From positions 47,748,451-47,812,450 of the forward strand of contig CM055104.1 in the NCBI GenBank assembly GCA_029204225.1: 64,000 nucleotides of DNA, in the 5' to 3' direction. The notes under the pieces were generated by a model that saw nothing but the letters and a program-made list of their open reading frames with translations, was not told the DNA's origin and ran no database searches. Each line of letters opens with the position of its first letter. Position 1 is the first letter of the stretch. Below, in pieces: positions 36,705-49,400 of the stretch. The position numbers and the translations under genes were made by a program. Origin of the DNA: Diphasiastrum complanatum (taxonomy: Eukaryota > Streptophyta > Lycopodiopsida > Lycopodiales > Lycopodiaceae).

Positions 36705-37434
36705 TTTTCACAAAACCAGTAAATACTCCTATTGAACCAGGTAAAAAGCTTTCTAAGCTTGATGAGTCACAGTCATTTGATGCTATGCTGTATAGGCAGT
36801 TAGTAGGGAGCTTGATTTACCTTACCACGACTAGACCAAATATATGCTATGTTGTTGGCATTGTAAGTCAGTTTATGGCAGCACCTACGGAAATGCATTG
36901 GAAGACAGCTAAACGTATTTTGCGTTATGTAAAAGGCACTTCAGAGTATGGCTTGATTTACATGAAGCATGATGGTTTACCTGAGTTGTGTGGCTATGTG
37001 GATGCGGATTGGGGAGGTGACTATGATGATCGTAGATCTACCACAAGGTATGTATTCCAGTTTTGTGGTAGTTGTTTTTTCTAGTCTAGTAAGAAGCAAA
37101 GTACAATTGCTCTTTCCACCACAAAGGCAGAGTATAAGGCAATGTGTAGTGCAACACAGGAAGCTATATGGTTGAGACAAATCTTGGAAGAAGTTGGCAT
37201 GAAGCAGAAAAATCTCACGACTTTACAAAGCGACAGTCAGAGTGGCATTCAACTAGCAAGGAATCCAGTGTTCCATGCGAGAGCTAAACACATTGAGATT
37301 CAGTATCACTTTATACGTGAGAGGCTGCTGAGTCATGAAATTCATGTTGTTCATTGTAGCACAAAAGAACAACTACTTGTTGGAGAAAAGTTTGATAAGT
37401 TTAGATCAAAGCTTTATGTACTTAAAGTTTGTTG
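36705..37434 (+). pseudogene. Copia fragment: RT C-terminus and RNase H
   Basis: Starts at KPVNTPIEPGKKLSKLDES, passes through LIYLTTTRPNICY, RNase H GYVDADWGGDYDDRRS, a stop at 37082, TKAEYKAMCSATQEAIW, SDSQSGIQLARNP and ends at a stop at 37432-37434. The LADI(L/F)TK block near the end is deleted (EQLLVGEKFDKF). Closest in the window is the RNase H of the 23.4-27.4 kb copia, but the two are clearly separate copies. Confidence 0.9.
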
Positions 37435-37489
37435 ACTTTAAAGCTATGTATATGACTGTGTATAAAGTAGACTCTACTTTAAGGGACAG

Positions 37490-37640
37490 AGTCAATCCTA
37501 TTGGCTAATATTTACATTGATCCTATCCATTTATCTTGGACCCAACTTGATCCAAGGGTCCACAGAAAGTACATTGGAAATCACAAGATTCATGTGAGTC
37601 CAAAATTGGACCCAACTCTAAAAAGTAAAATCTAAGTTTA
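37490..37640 (-). repeat. Inverted LTR fragment of family X
   Basis: The reverse complement matches 55860-56005 (start of the family X LTR): shared words include CACAAGATTCATGTGAGTCC, AATTGGACCCAACTCT and CCTATTGGCTAATATTT. It lies in opposite orientation just upstream of family X copy A. Confidence 0.85.
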
Positions 37641-37699
37641 AAATTGACTTTGGGCCTCAAGTTTTTTTTTAATTACAAAGGCCCAAGGCTATTTTATTT

Positions 37700-40310
37700 C
37701 ATTTACACTTTGGCATGCTTACGCCACGTGGGACGCACCGAAGTCGCATTTCCATATCCTGTACCAAGGTACTACGTACAAGGTATGAATTAACGCTAAC
37801 TCCATGGTCACCATTGGCATAGTGTTTGGTGATCGCCAAGCCAAAAACCTCATTAAACCGTACGTAATGACAACCACCCCTGAGCTCCCAGTCAAGACTA
37901 ACAATAGATACTTGATAGAGACTATCAATGACCCCATAATTCAAGTCGCCACTTACTTGTTGAACAACTTCTTAGCTGTTTTGACTTTTCACAAGGACCG
38001 CATATAGTCCACACTGCTAAGCCAACTCGTGAAATTCTTCATAGAATTCTCGAGCCCCTTGGTGGTGCCATATGATTGGCATACCTTCCTAATCCACGAG
38101 CTCTCACCATCAAGCCTAACATGCGTGACCACATCGCCACATGACCATTGTTATGTAACTTTGCTTGTGCGCTTCTCAAAGAGAAGGTTTGCGAGAGTAA
38201 CCGCTCTATCGTTTCACACACTAACTTGTACCCTCCTTTTGTTGCATCCACTTCCACCCAGCAAGTAGTTACTGACACAACGGCCAGCAAACGCATGTGT
38301 GGCACAACCCCATCTTCATCTAGCCCTCCTGCAACCAGACAATGCACCGCACCGCCGCAACCCACTTCTACTACTTCTACAACCACAACTTCCTCTTCCA
38401 CTCAACCATCTGATAGAACCACCACATCTGATCCAATTGCTCCCATACCCCCTCATTCAACCACCACTCTCGCATCTTCCATTCCTGCCATCACCATCGG
38501 TTCTTCCATCCCTCTTGCATCCACTTCTACCACACTTCTCCCTATCAACCCCCTCGATTTACAGCTTTCTCTTAACTCCCTTGCTTGGATGAATCTCATT
38601 AACCTTTTGTCACCTCAACAAGACTCCTCACCCCCCACGTCTCCATCCATCCTCCAAACCACCCTTCAATTTCCCACCGTTCGTATCATCCCCTCTTCCG
38701 AGCAATCTGTTCTTACTCTTCTCCAAACCACCTCTATCACACCGCCCACCTCACCTTTGAAAGCTGCCGAGGGCAACAAACCATTGTCTGATGACGCATT
38801 TGTGCTGACAACATATGTAGCATCGTCTGATCATTCTGCACTACACCTGACCACATGCAATCACCTGAAAAACTAATCGAAGATGACGATGACACAGTGT
38901 AGATCATCTGGGCTCAATCCCAGTAAGCCCCAATAAGCCCCACCATACCGGCCGGTCCCATGGACCTTTCAACGGCCTACCAAATCTTGGGCACATATTT
39001 CCAAGAGGCAGTAGCCACAAGAGCAAAATTGGATGGCCACTTATTGGAGTTGGCCACAAGCGACACTCAGTTGAGAGCTGAAATCGGCCAGCTCTAACAA
39101 GATCTGTTGATTGCCCAACCACAAGCAACCAAATAAATTAGAAGTGCAAAAACTCAAGCAGCATGAAGCTGATCTCCAAGGGTATATCTCGACCCTCTCA
39201 AAGTATACCACAGACACTCAACTGAAGGTCCAGGAGATCTGCACAGCGTCTCACTTCACTCCAGGCACAACTCTCAATGTTAGAAACAAAAAATCTGTGT
39301 CTGAGAGCGGAAGATGGCCTGGTTAGCCAAATCGAGCCTTGCCAACAAACCACTCAGCCAAGCCGAGATGGATCTTCTCACACAACATGTGAAGGTATAT
39401 AGAGACACTTTTGAAAAATACTAGGCCAAGTTTGACAGTTATCGACGAGAGGCCATGCAAGAGTTAGCACAAGCAAAGAATGGAGCAGCAGTCTCAACCA
39501 GCCCCTATGGTGATTCCACCGCCACCAATGAAAGACACTGCCATGCCAAGCTCCAGTCAGGACAAGGGAAAACAGGCAAAGAGATTGAATGTTCAGGACC
39601 AGGGCTCAGATGTAGCTGATGCTAATATCCAAGACCTGAGCCAAGAAATAGGTAGCCAAAGCCGAGGGGAGCGCTAGGCCTCCACATCTCAAGGCTCGAG
39701 ATCCATATCTGCCAGTCGAGCTTTTTATCGACCAAATTTTGTGGAGGAGAAAATAAATGAATTCTTTAAGTTAGCCAAACATCTCCATGAGTTCTCATGA
39801 GGTGGCTGACAAATATCTTTTTATGCCAAACAATCAAGGGCAATGAGTTCCAACACTCCAACCACAACCAGAGTGGCGCCAATAACTCTTTGAGAGAGAC
39901 CCTGCGGCCATCAAGGCCTATGTAACAAGTTTAAGGGTTAATGTGTATTTTCTCCCCTACACGAGATGATCCATATGGACAGAATGCGGCACTCCCTTGG
40001 ACCAGATCATGCTCCATAACTACAATTGGCCAAGAATTCCTCTAGAGCACGGATGGAACACAGATGTAGATGCCAAAAGGGCTCTAATCTAGTTTTTCAA
40101 AAATTATATCAATTGTCCTGATCCAACAGTCCGCGCAGCCGCCACTTATGCCTGGGACTTAGAATATTTGATGGGCATTGAGACTAAATGGGACAATTTT
40201 CTCCCTCAAATATTTTTTGATCCGAATAAAGCGTTGGCCTCCGAAGAGATTCAAGATCAATTACCCGTGGCGCACATATAGTATCGAGCGACACTCCTTG
40301 GCGAGACTCT
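37700..40310 (+). pseudogene. Family X copy A, gag-like remnant
   Basis: A Ser/Thr/Pro-rich frame (38148-38876, 242 residues) precedes degenerate blocks that align with copy B: SASRAFYRPNFVEEKINEFF near 39705-39760 against YASRAFRRPKSMVEKINEFL, then matches through ARMEHRCR/SEHGWNT, DLE(Y/H)LMGIETKWDNFLP near 40160-40205 and RVYYRAAFLG near 40290. Stops and shifts occur throughout. It has no RT, integrase or protease. Coding stops abruptly at LGE and runs directly into LTR sequence, so the 3' interior and the LTR start are deleted. Confidence 0.6.
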
Positions 40311-40730
40311 ACTAATTTGAGAGCTCAATCGTTCTCATTTGCTAATCACTCTTGCTTATGCTCTTCTTGTATTTTGCTTGTTCTTTCTAGTTTCATGCTT
40401 TTTGAGCATGGAAATTAGAAAGACCAATGACATTGAGCATTTGACATAAGCAATGACATTGAGGATTTGAGCTAGCGTCCATCTCACCTCTCTCTCTTTC
40501 TCCCTCTCTCTTCTCTTCTTCTCTTCCTCTCTTCACCCTCAATTATGTTGAATGCTTGTGTTTAGAGTTAGTTGAATTAGAGTTAGTGGGAGTAGTGTTA
40601 AAAGTGGAGTAGAGTTAGGGGAAAGAGTAAAATACACCTAAATCTAGCAACTTGATATAGTTAGGCACCTATTTAGTGTTCTAACCCTCTTTGACAAGCG
40701 GAAGGGCTGCTCACCGACCCTGAACTACAC
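40305..40730 (+). repeat. Family X copy A, 3' part of LTR
   Basis: ACTCTACTAATTTGAGAGCTC, the CTCTCTCTTTCTCCCTCTC pyrimidine tract, the AGTTAGTGGGAGTAGTGTTA block and TTAGGCACCTAT follow the same order as 56072-56484 in copy B. Confidence 0.75.
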
Positions 40731-40815
40731 ACCCTACTGTGCGTGTGTGTGTGTGCTTTGCATTGTGTATTTTGCATTGATTTAAGGTCTAGGGTGATAG
40801 ATGAATAAATAGTGT

Positions 40816-41522
40816 TTGATAGTGATTGATCCTTCAAATATACATGAATGGGAACCTGTGGCATCTCTTTCTGGTATTATAGATGTCATCCATTCAGAAA
40901 TTGGCAAATTGCAATACAGAGGACAAATGGCAAAAGAACTTGTAGATTTTGGAATATTTTTTTATGATGCTATTATATTCCAGACACAAATGGAGGAATG
41001 GGAAAACTAGAGTATATACCTCTACCTAATTTTCAAGATAACGTGTGGTGGATTGCAGTCAACGACAATATAATAAAATGCTTTCGTTCCAAGATATATA
41101 ATGATGTACAAAAGTCACTCAAAACTAGTACAGGATCAAGAAATGTGCACTTAAGTTGGTTTGTTCCAGTGTCATTGTTTGTCAGCTCTTTTTCAAACAT
41201 GGAAGTGCATCGAACTCCCACATTGTTTGTTTGAAAAAATCTTTCAGATGAGTTTTTATTCAAATTCATGGACAAAGGTTGGGATATAAGATCCACTGCA
41301 GATATTTCTTGTAGAATCAAACATTCATCCATATCATTTAGATACAGCATAGAAAAGCAAATGCTTAGTATGGTATTTCATTATCAGAGATGGAAAGAAC
41401 ACAATGGTACTTGGGCCCCATTAGATCAAGATCTAGACAGCATTGGACACACTGATCGTATAGGCATTGATATCATGGCAAATGGGGATTTACTTACTAC
41501 TATTGAGGTTGAGCAAGACTAG
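40816..41522 (+). pseudogene. Unrecognised decayed protein gene
   Basis: Frame 1 (40816-41010) carries IDPSNIHEWEPVASLSG. A one-base slip near 40998 leads to a second frame with LEYIPLPNFQDNVWWIAVND, a single TGA at 41232, and then, in the same frame, KFMDKGWDIRSTADIS, WKEHNGTWAPLDQDLD and a stop after IEVEQD at 41520. About 230 residues in all with two lesions, too long and protein-like for chance. I recognise no family. It is not part of the surrounding retroelement polyproteins. It may be a captured or relic host gene or part of an unknown mobile element. Confidence 0.45.
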
Positions 41523-42139
41523 ACCTTATTCTACATTAGAACGGAACTGACACTTTTACAGCAAGATATCCCCGAATATTTGTTATGTGAAATCCATGAA
41601 TTTGTATATTAATTTATATTCATTATCCTTTTTGTCAATATTCGGATCAGTAACTGTAATCTGATTAATGTATGTTTGTGCAGATATGTAAAAGACATGA
41701 AGAGAAAATCAAATGCAAAGATTTGGGCGGAATTGTTCAGATAATAAAGCTATCATGATACAAGATTTGTAAAAGCTCTCATAAATATCAAGACCTGTTA
41801 TAAAAGGATGTAACTCATGGAGAGAGTAATCTTCTCTCTTCTCTATCTCATTTCATGCTTATACATGGTTCTCTTGGGTTCTATTATCCATTGGTGCACT
41901 ATCTTGGTGATTGCTTGGAATTCTATGTGTAGAATGGTCTATATTTGTTATTTTTGGATCCACACGTGTGAAATACAGTAGCTTGCTGGTTTTGTACAAA
42001 CAGCAACAATACATAATCATTTCATTCAAGTTTGATCAATTCTATTGGTGTTTGCATCTCAATTTGTGTGTAGATGCTGATTTTTCTACATTGGTGAAAT
42101 TGATAGTGTATTTCTCATTCTAACCACAGATCATTCAAG
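41523..42139. other. No gene; possible LTR remnant
   Basis: Has a TATA-like TTATAAAAGGATG near 41798 followed by TTCTCTCTTCTC and, further on, CACACGTGTGAAATACAG near 41962. This is the type of order seen in copia LTRs here, but no partner copy is found. Confidence 0.4.
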
Positions 42140-42257
42140 TAGATTGGATCTTAAGGATTTGAAATCTTTCACAGTTTGTTCCATCTTGAAAAATAATAAG
42201 TGCATAGCTAGTGGCATTAAGCAAGGTAGACTTTTCAAGTTGGATGCTACTGTTATA
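42140..42257 (+). pseudogene. Short plus-strand copia piece abutting a minus-strand pol
   Basis: Encodes TVCSILKNNKCIASGIKQG and RLFKLDATV, nearly the same as residues 396-421 of the intact element's polyprotein. It sits tail-to-tail with the minus-strand RT that begins at 42258. Confidence 0.85.
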
Positions 42258-44353
42258 GTGATCCACATTAAGGAACCTATAAGTTGTCTAAACAAAGTGA
42301 TGTCCATGAAGGATCTTTCATCATCTTCATTTGGCACTTTTACATCTTGCTCCATTGGTGTGTCAACACTTTTGCATACTTCCATCTTAAACTTCTTCAA
42401 AAGACTTTGAGCATAGTTTACTTGACTTATAAAGATAAAATCAGACCCTCTAAGTACTTCTATGCCTAAGATGAAGTGAAGACACCCTAGATCTATCATC
42501 TTGAACTCTAAGGATAGATCTATCTTGATTTTTTCAATACCATCAACACTATTTCCACTAATGATGATGTCATCTACATAAATGAGTAAAAGTACAATAC
42601 CAACATCATCAAACTTAATGTAAAGAGTGGGATCATATTCACTTTGAACAAAAGAAAGTGAAATAAGATAGCAATGTAGTCTTGAATTCCAAGATCTCGA
42701 GGCTTGCTTCGAGCCATAGATGCTTCTTTGGAGATGGCATACTTTGTTCTCCATTCCATGCTTGATGAACCCTTGTGGCTGTTCCATATAGATATCCTCT
42801 TCCAAAAAACCATTCAAGAAAGCATTAGAGACATCCATTTGACATAGAATCCATCCAAAATGTGATGCAAGTGCAATGATTAGCCTTATTGTGACCATCT
42901 TGGCCACGGGTGCAAAAGTTTCCTCATAGTCTATCCCTCTCTCTTGAGCATAACCTTTTGCAACTAATCTTGCTTTATGTTTGTTAACACTCCCATTTGC
43001 ATTCAACTTAAGCTTGAAGACCCACTTGCATCCTATTACATTCCTTTGAGGTCTCTCAACAAGCAACCAAGTTTCATTCTCAATCAAGGCATCATACTCA
43101 TCCAGCATAGCTTTATACCATTCTTTGGAGTTCAATGCATCTTCAACATTAGATGGTTCTTCAAAACTAGATAAAGCATAAGAAGTGGATGAGATACCCT
43201 CAACTTGCTGTCCTTTGCCTTGATATGTGAGCCTTGATGGCTCCACTTTTGCCCTTGAAGATCTCCTTGGTGTGATAGGTGGGTTTGGTGCTTGCTCCTC
43301 CATGAGCTCCTCCTCAAAACCAAGATCTTGCTCCTCGGCCATCTTCTTCTTGATTGTTGGAGCATTTGAGCCTTCTTCAAGCATATGAATATGATGTTTA
43401 TCAAAGATGACATCCCTTGAAACAACAAATTTGTTCAAGGATGGGAGATAGACTTTGTAGCCCTTGCTTGAGCTTGCATATCCAAGCATGATCCCTCTTG
43501 TGGAAGATGGATCCTCCTTGGTTCTTGTTTCCAATAGCACATGCACATAACATATACACCCAAAAACTTTCAAGTGATTAAGATTGGGTTTCTTTCCATA
43601 CAACATCTCATAAGGAGTTTTGCCTTCAATTGCTTTGCAAGTCACCCTATTCATCAAGTATTTTGCACATACAAGAGACTCACCCCAAAAGGATTTGGGC
43701 AAACAAGCATCTAATCTTAAAGCCTTAGAACATTCACATACTGTTCTATTCCTTCTTTCAGCAACTCCATTTTGTTGAGGAGTGTAAGGACAAGAAGTCT
43801 CTTTCTTGATCCCTTCCTCCTCACAAAAGGCCTTGAACTCATTGGAGATGAATTCTCCACCATTGTCACTTCTAAGAATCTTGATGCTATGATTATGATG
43901 CTTTTCCACAAACAACTTGAACTTTACAAAAGTATCAAATACTTGAGACTTGAAGGAAAGTAAGAACACCCAAAAATATCTTGAGTAGTCATCAATGAAG
44001 GTTAAAAACATGGATGAACCTCCATTAGATTTGGTGCTAGCAATGTGCACATCCGAGTGTATGAGTTCAAGAGGATGAGATGACTTTGTGATGGAGTTAG
44101 GAAACACCTTCTTATGTGCCTTGGATAAGGCACAAGCTTCACAAACCTTGTCTTCCTTCCCAATAGACCTTGGTAGGCCTAAAGCATACTCCTCCTTGAT
44201 CATAGCCTCCATGGAACCCGAGTTGACATGTCCAAGTCTTTTGTGCCATAAAGTAAAGGTAGATATCTTGCTCTTCTCGGCCAACATGACAACATTAGTA
44301 TCCACAAATGCATCCAGCTTATAAAGTTTGCCAAGTCTAGTGCCCTTAGCCAC
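42258..44353 (-). pseudogene. Host copia pol (integrase and RT), RNase H lost
   Basis: An almost unbroken 700-residue frame: GAG-pre-integrase zinc region (HKRLGH, CEAC), integrase D (IHSDVH), D (RSDNGGE) and E (VAERRNRT), then PRRSSRAKVEPSRLTY, RT (QMDVSNAFLNG) and YVDDII, ending in the thumb at DITLFRQLIGSLMW. It is cut at 42258, before RNase H, by an inverted copia fragment. It is out of frame by one base with the upstream gag at about 44353. Catalytic motifs of integrase and RT are intact, so damage is recent and limited. Strand and position between the LTRs at 28596 and 53393 place it in the host element. Confidence 0.92.
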
Positions 44354-45582
44354 TATCTTACCCTTCTTCTTGATGAAACATTATTTGAAGCAAAGTCAAC
44401 ATTGAAACCATTGTCTACCATTTGGCCAACACTTAGTAGATTCTTTGTTATTGTAGGAATGTACAAAACACCTTCTATGTTGATCTTTTGGAAAGATCCT
44501 AAGCAAAGGGGAATGCTACCAACTCCTTCAATCTTACAAGCTTCATCATTTGCTATATAGATAGACTTTATAGGTCCATCATAAGATAAGAGAGAAGAGA
44601 AAAACTCCCTTTTACTAGTCATGTGTGAACTAGCACCCGAGTCAATCCACCAAGGATCTTCTCCTTTGAAGCTTGTTGAAGAAGATATGGACATCATGAG
44701 AGAGTCCTCATGTGAACTCTCCTCCTCCTCCTCTTTGCTCATGTTGGCTTGGCTTTGATCTTGCTTCCTCTTGAAGCATTCCGAGACATAATGCCCCATC
44801 TTGCTACAATAGTAGCACTTCACCTTTGATTTGTCCTTCTTGACTTTGGTGGTTGATGGAGATGCCTTTGAGGGTCCTTCTTGATCCTCAAGCTTTGTAG
44901 ACTTCTTGAATGTTGATTCTTTGCCTTTGGACTTGCTTTTGCCTTTGGTGAAGAGATCTTGGTCATCTCCACCTTGGATGGAAAGCCTATCCATCCTCTC
45001 TTGCATTTGGCTCCTTCTTGATTCCTCGGCCATGAGTGTGCCTTGGAGTTCTTCAAGTATGGGTAGCTTACCCATAATTGCATATCCCTGAACCAAATTT
45101 TCAAATTCAAAGCTTAGTCCATTCAATATGAGTTGAACAAGCTCTTCATCCTTGATAGGGTCACCTATAAAGGCTAGCTCTTTGTTCAATTCCTTTACTC
45201 TTAGGACAAAAGTATGTGCACTCTCTCCTTTCTTTTGATAGCTTCTATAGATTTGATTCTTCAAAGCTAACATTCTAGTTTGGTTCTTGGATTCATAGAC
45301 CTTTTGCAAAGTCTCCCAAGCATCTTGAGCTGAAGTGCAATCTCCTACCTCTCTTAAGAGTTCATTTGCAACATTCATTTTTATGCAATGTAGTGCAACA
45401 TTGCACCTCTTGATGTATTTGGCTTTTTCTTGAGGATGAATAGGTTCACCCTCCTTACCATTTACAATTTCCATCAGATCTTGCATGATCATGATAGATT
45501 CCATTCTAACTTTCCATATGGAATAGTTAGTTTTGTTGAGCCTTTCATTAGTATCCAAAAGATATGCATTTATAGATGCCAT
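44353..45582 (-). CDS. Host copia gag, zinc knuckle and protease
   Basis: A 409-residue frame starting MASINAYLLDTNERLNK at 45582. Capsid-like UBN2 region (about residues 5-200), a Lys/Ser-rich linker, a CCHC knuckle CYYCSKMGHYVSEC (about residue 265) and an intact protease site WWIDSGASSHM (about residue 317). The frame ends prematurely after NNVSSRRRVR: a one-base loss near 44375 separates it from pol, which continues in the next frame. The Met is only 2 bases from the LTR of the young copia inserted upstream; the leader resumes at 51900. No longer joined to its own promoter. Confidence 0.9.
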   Translation of the reverse strand: MASINAYLLDTNERLNKTNYSIWKVRMESIMIMQDLMEIVNGKEGEPIHPQEKAKYIKRCNVALHCIKMNVANELLREVGDCTSAQDAWETLQKVYESKNQTRMLALKNQIYRSYQKKGESAHTFVLRVKELNKELAFIGDPIKDEELVQLILNGLSFEFENLVQGYAIMGKLPILEELQGTLMAEESRRSQMQERMDRLSIQGGDDQDLFTKGKSKSKGKESTFKKSTKLEDQEGPSKASPSTTKVKKDKSKVKCYYCSKMGHYVSECFKRKQDQSQANMSKEEEEESSHEDSLMMSISSSTSFKGEDPWWIDSGASSHMTSKREFFSSLLSYDGPIKSIYIANDEACKIEGVGSIPLCLGSFQKINIEGVLYIPTITKNLLSVGQMVDNGFNVDFASNNVSSRRRVR

Positions 45583-45584
45583 CT

Positions 45585-46446
45585 TGATAAATTTTACAGT
45601 TTTTAGGACAATAATGATTGTACTTTACAATCATAGAGAGTTATTGGTTGCTTAATCAATGAATCTATCAAGTTCTACACATTAGATCTTGATCTAGATT
45701 CACTACACTTGGATTTAAGCAAGAGCAATGGATCAACACATCATTTTTTAGTGAGAGCGGCTTCACACGTGTGGAGTACTGTCCACTGTACGGCTTGCAC
45801 CTGAAACAACAAGTACAATGATACTAGATAGCAATCATGCATAAAAATCACAAGACAAATGACTAGAAATCTCACAAAAGTGTAGAGTGCAAAAGTCTCA
45901 TCAATTTTCTTAGCAAAATGATGATCCTTTTATGGATCAAGTACATCCACGAGTCTGGTACAGTCCAGCAGGCCTTCACACGTGTGAAGAGTGCCACATC
46001 ACTCATATCTATCCATTTGATCCATCCTTGATCCTTATCCAATAGTTGACCTTCTAGAATATGACTAAAATCCAAAAAGCTAGTCTCCTAGAATATAGGA
46101 ATATTCCCTACAAAATAGGATCTAAGGAAAATGGTCAACTCTTATCTTCTAGTACTCTATACACACATGTGAACATCCACTTGCCATGTGGGAGCATTTA
46201 CTCATGCACATGCAAGGAAAAGCTAATTTGTAGGTGACTAGTCAACTTGACTAAAAACTAGTCATTTCATGTTCACACTAACTAGAATGATACAAAATCA
46301 ATTTGGATATATACAAACATGAAAAGTACATCCTTTCACACATGGGAACATGCTCCACACGTGTGAAATCATATCATCAACATATTCTAATGTTTGATCA
46401 ATATTTACATGAACCAATGTCAAGTGAGAAGTGACAATTTTCAACA
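45585..46446 (-). repeat. 3' LTR of the young copia
   Basis: Plus-strand TGATAAATTTTACAG to TTTTCAACA. Contains two TTCACACGTGTG palindromes (near 45765 and 45975), CCACACGTGTGAAAT near 46356 and a CACATGTG near 46154. Followed on the element side by the polypurine tract. Confidence 0.97.
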
Positions 46447-46459
46447 CTCCTCCTCACTT
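46447..46459 (-). promoter_or_regulatory. Polypurine tract
   Basis: AAGTGAGGAGGAG on the minus strand, between the pol stop (TAG, 46460-46462) and TGTTGAAAATTG of the LTR. Confidence 0.9.
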
Positions 46460-49400
46460 CTAACTTGGCAAATCTAGTGTACATCTATCTACAATTCCAA
46501 GAGCATATCTTAACTTAAAAAATGGATCTTTGGACAATGGTTTGGTTAAGATATCAGCTATGCATTCGGATGATGGTACATGATGTAGTTGCACTTCCTT
46601 GGATTTTACCTTCTCCCTCACAAAGTGGTGAGCTATCTCAATATGCTTTGTTCTAGCATGGAAGATAGGATTTGAAGCAATTTGTTGAGAAGCTTGATTG
46701 TCACAAAATATGTAAGGGATCTCCTCGGCCTCTAGCACATGTAGTTCCATCAAGAGTCTTCTTAGCCATAAGAGCTCTTTGGTTGTTGAAGTCAATGCCT
46801 TGTACTCGGCTTCACAAGAAGATAGTGAGATTGTATCTTGCTTTTTGGAAAGCCAAGATATCACTCCTCCACAAAGAAATGTTGCAAATGCACTAATGGA
46901 CTTCCTATCCATCTTGTCACCTGCAAAATCTGAATCCGAGTAGGCTCTCAAGTGCAAGTTAGATCCTTCATAAAGTATACCAAAAAATCTAGTACTAGAA
47001 ACATATCTAAGTACTCTCTTGGCACTTTTCCAATGATGAATTAAAGGAGCTTGCATACTTTGACTCAACTTGCTTACACAAAAACTTAAGTCAGGTCTAG
47101 TGATGGTTAAATAGATTAGAGAGCCTATAAGCTTCCTAAAGAGAGTGATGTCCTCAAAGGATGCTTCATCACCTTCATTAGTTGCTTTCACAACATGCTC
47201 CATAGGGGTGTCAATCCCCTTACAATCTTTCATACCAAATCTTTCAAGAATGGAAGTAGCATACTTAGATTGACTTATGAAAGTACAATTGCTACTTCTA
47301 GACACTTCTATCCCAAGTATAAACTTTAGGAAGCCTAGATCTACCATCTTGAACTCACTAGATAAGTCAACTTTTACTTTGCCTATGCCATCATCATCAT
47401 TTCCTGTCATAATGATGTCATCAACATAAAGAACCAAAATGATGATCTTTCCTTCATTACATTTGAAATATAAAGAAGGTTCATAAGCACTTAGTACAAA
47501 GCCAAGGGAATAGAGAAAATCATGCAACCTAGAGTACCAAGCTCTAGGTGCTTGCTTCAAGCCATATAGGCTCTTCCTTAAGTAGCACACCTTTTGCTCC
47601 TCACCAATCTTGATGAAGCCCTTGGGTTGCATCATGTAGATTTCCTCTTCTAAGAAGCCATTCAAGAAGGCATTTGTCACATCCATTTGGTAGAGATCCC
47701 ATTTGAACAAAGTAGCAATGCAAATGATTAATCTAATAGTTACAAGCTTAGCTACAGGTGCAAATGTTTCTTCATAATCCAATCCTTTTATTTGAAGAAA
47801 TCCCTTAGCAACAAGCCTAGCTTTGTATTTACTAATAGATCCATCTTGATTGTACTTAATTCTATAAATCCACTTACATGCAAGTGGTTTCTTTCCTCTT
47901 GGAAGATTTACAAGATTCCAAGTATGATTTTCTTCTAATGCATCATACTCTACTTGCATTGCATCTCTCCAAACTTTAGATTTACATGCTTCTTCAAAAG
48001 ATGATGGTTCTTCAATCAATGTAGCTAAAAAAGAGTAAGAGGTAGAAGATGTAGAGCCTTCCTTTTGCTTTCCCTTGTCCACATAGGTAAGCCTTGAGGG
48101 CTCGGCCTTGCTCCTTGATGATCTTCTTGGCCCCTTTTGACTTGGATCCAAATCTCCATCCTCGGGTTTGTCATGATCCTCCTCGGGTTTGTCAAGATCC
48201 TCCTCGGATTTGTCAAGATCTTCAATGCACAATGGGTTAGATCCATTTGACAAGCTCTTAGCAAATTGTGACTCATCAAAAAGTACATCCTTGCTTACCT
48301 TTACTTTCTTGGATGTAGGATCATATATCCTATATCCCTTGCTATTTTCTCCATAGCCAACAAAGATTCCTTTGAAGGAGGTAGCATCTTCTTTCCTTCT
48401 AGTCTCCAAAGGAATGTGTACATAACAAGTACATCCAAAGATCTTAAAATATTTTACATTGGGTTTCTTATCAAACAAGGCTTGATAAGGTGAGATCCCA
48501 TCTATAGCACTACTAGGAAGTCTATTACACAAATAATTAGCACATGTTATGGCTTCTCCCCAAAATGAGATGGGAAGTGATGCATCAAGCCTCAAGGACT
48601 TTGCACACTCACATAGACTCCTATTTTTCCTCTCGGCCACCCCATTTTGTTGAGGGGTGTAGGAACAAGTGTATTGTAACTTAATACCATTGATCTCACA
48701 AAAGTCTTTCATTTTATTGGAGGTGTACTCTCCTCCATTATCACATCTTAGTGCTTTGATAGAAGTACTAAGTTGTTTCTCTACTAGAGACTTGAACTTA
48801 ATGAAAGCTTCATAAACAAGATTTTTCTTTGATAGTAACTCAATCCATGTGAATCTAGTACAATCATCTATAAAAGTTACATACATCAAGGCACCTCCAT
48901 TACTTGTATGTGAAAAACTATGTACATCAGAATGTATGAGATCCAAGGGAGAGAGAGATCTTGATGAAGATTTCTTGTAAGAAGATTTGTGTGACTTTGC
49001 AAGGCCACATGCCTCACACATTTTTCCACACTTCTTGAAAGCTCTTGGTAGGCCGAGAGCTAGTTCCTTGCTTGCCATTGACTCCATAGATTGAAGATTA
49101 GGATGGCCTAATCTCTTATGCCAAAGCTCCACTTGAGTTAGCTCCTCCCTAGCCAAGTTCACACTTTCACTTGCAACATTAGCATCCAACTTGAAAAGTC
49201 TCCCTTGCTTAATGCCACTAGCTATGCACTTATCATTTTTCAAGATGGAACAAACTCCATTCTTGAAATGTACATCTAGTCCATTGTCCATTAATTGTCC
49301 TACACTAAGCAAGTTTCTTGAAATGGTAGGAACATACAAAACATTATCTAGATCTATCCTTTTAGATGTGCCTAAACAAAGAGGTATAGATCCTATGCCA

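Noticed and set aside
40816-41522. Integrated plant pararetrovirus fragment
   Set aside because: No movement-protein, coat, protease or RT motif could be recognised, so I leave it unclassified.
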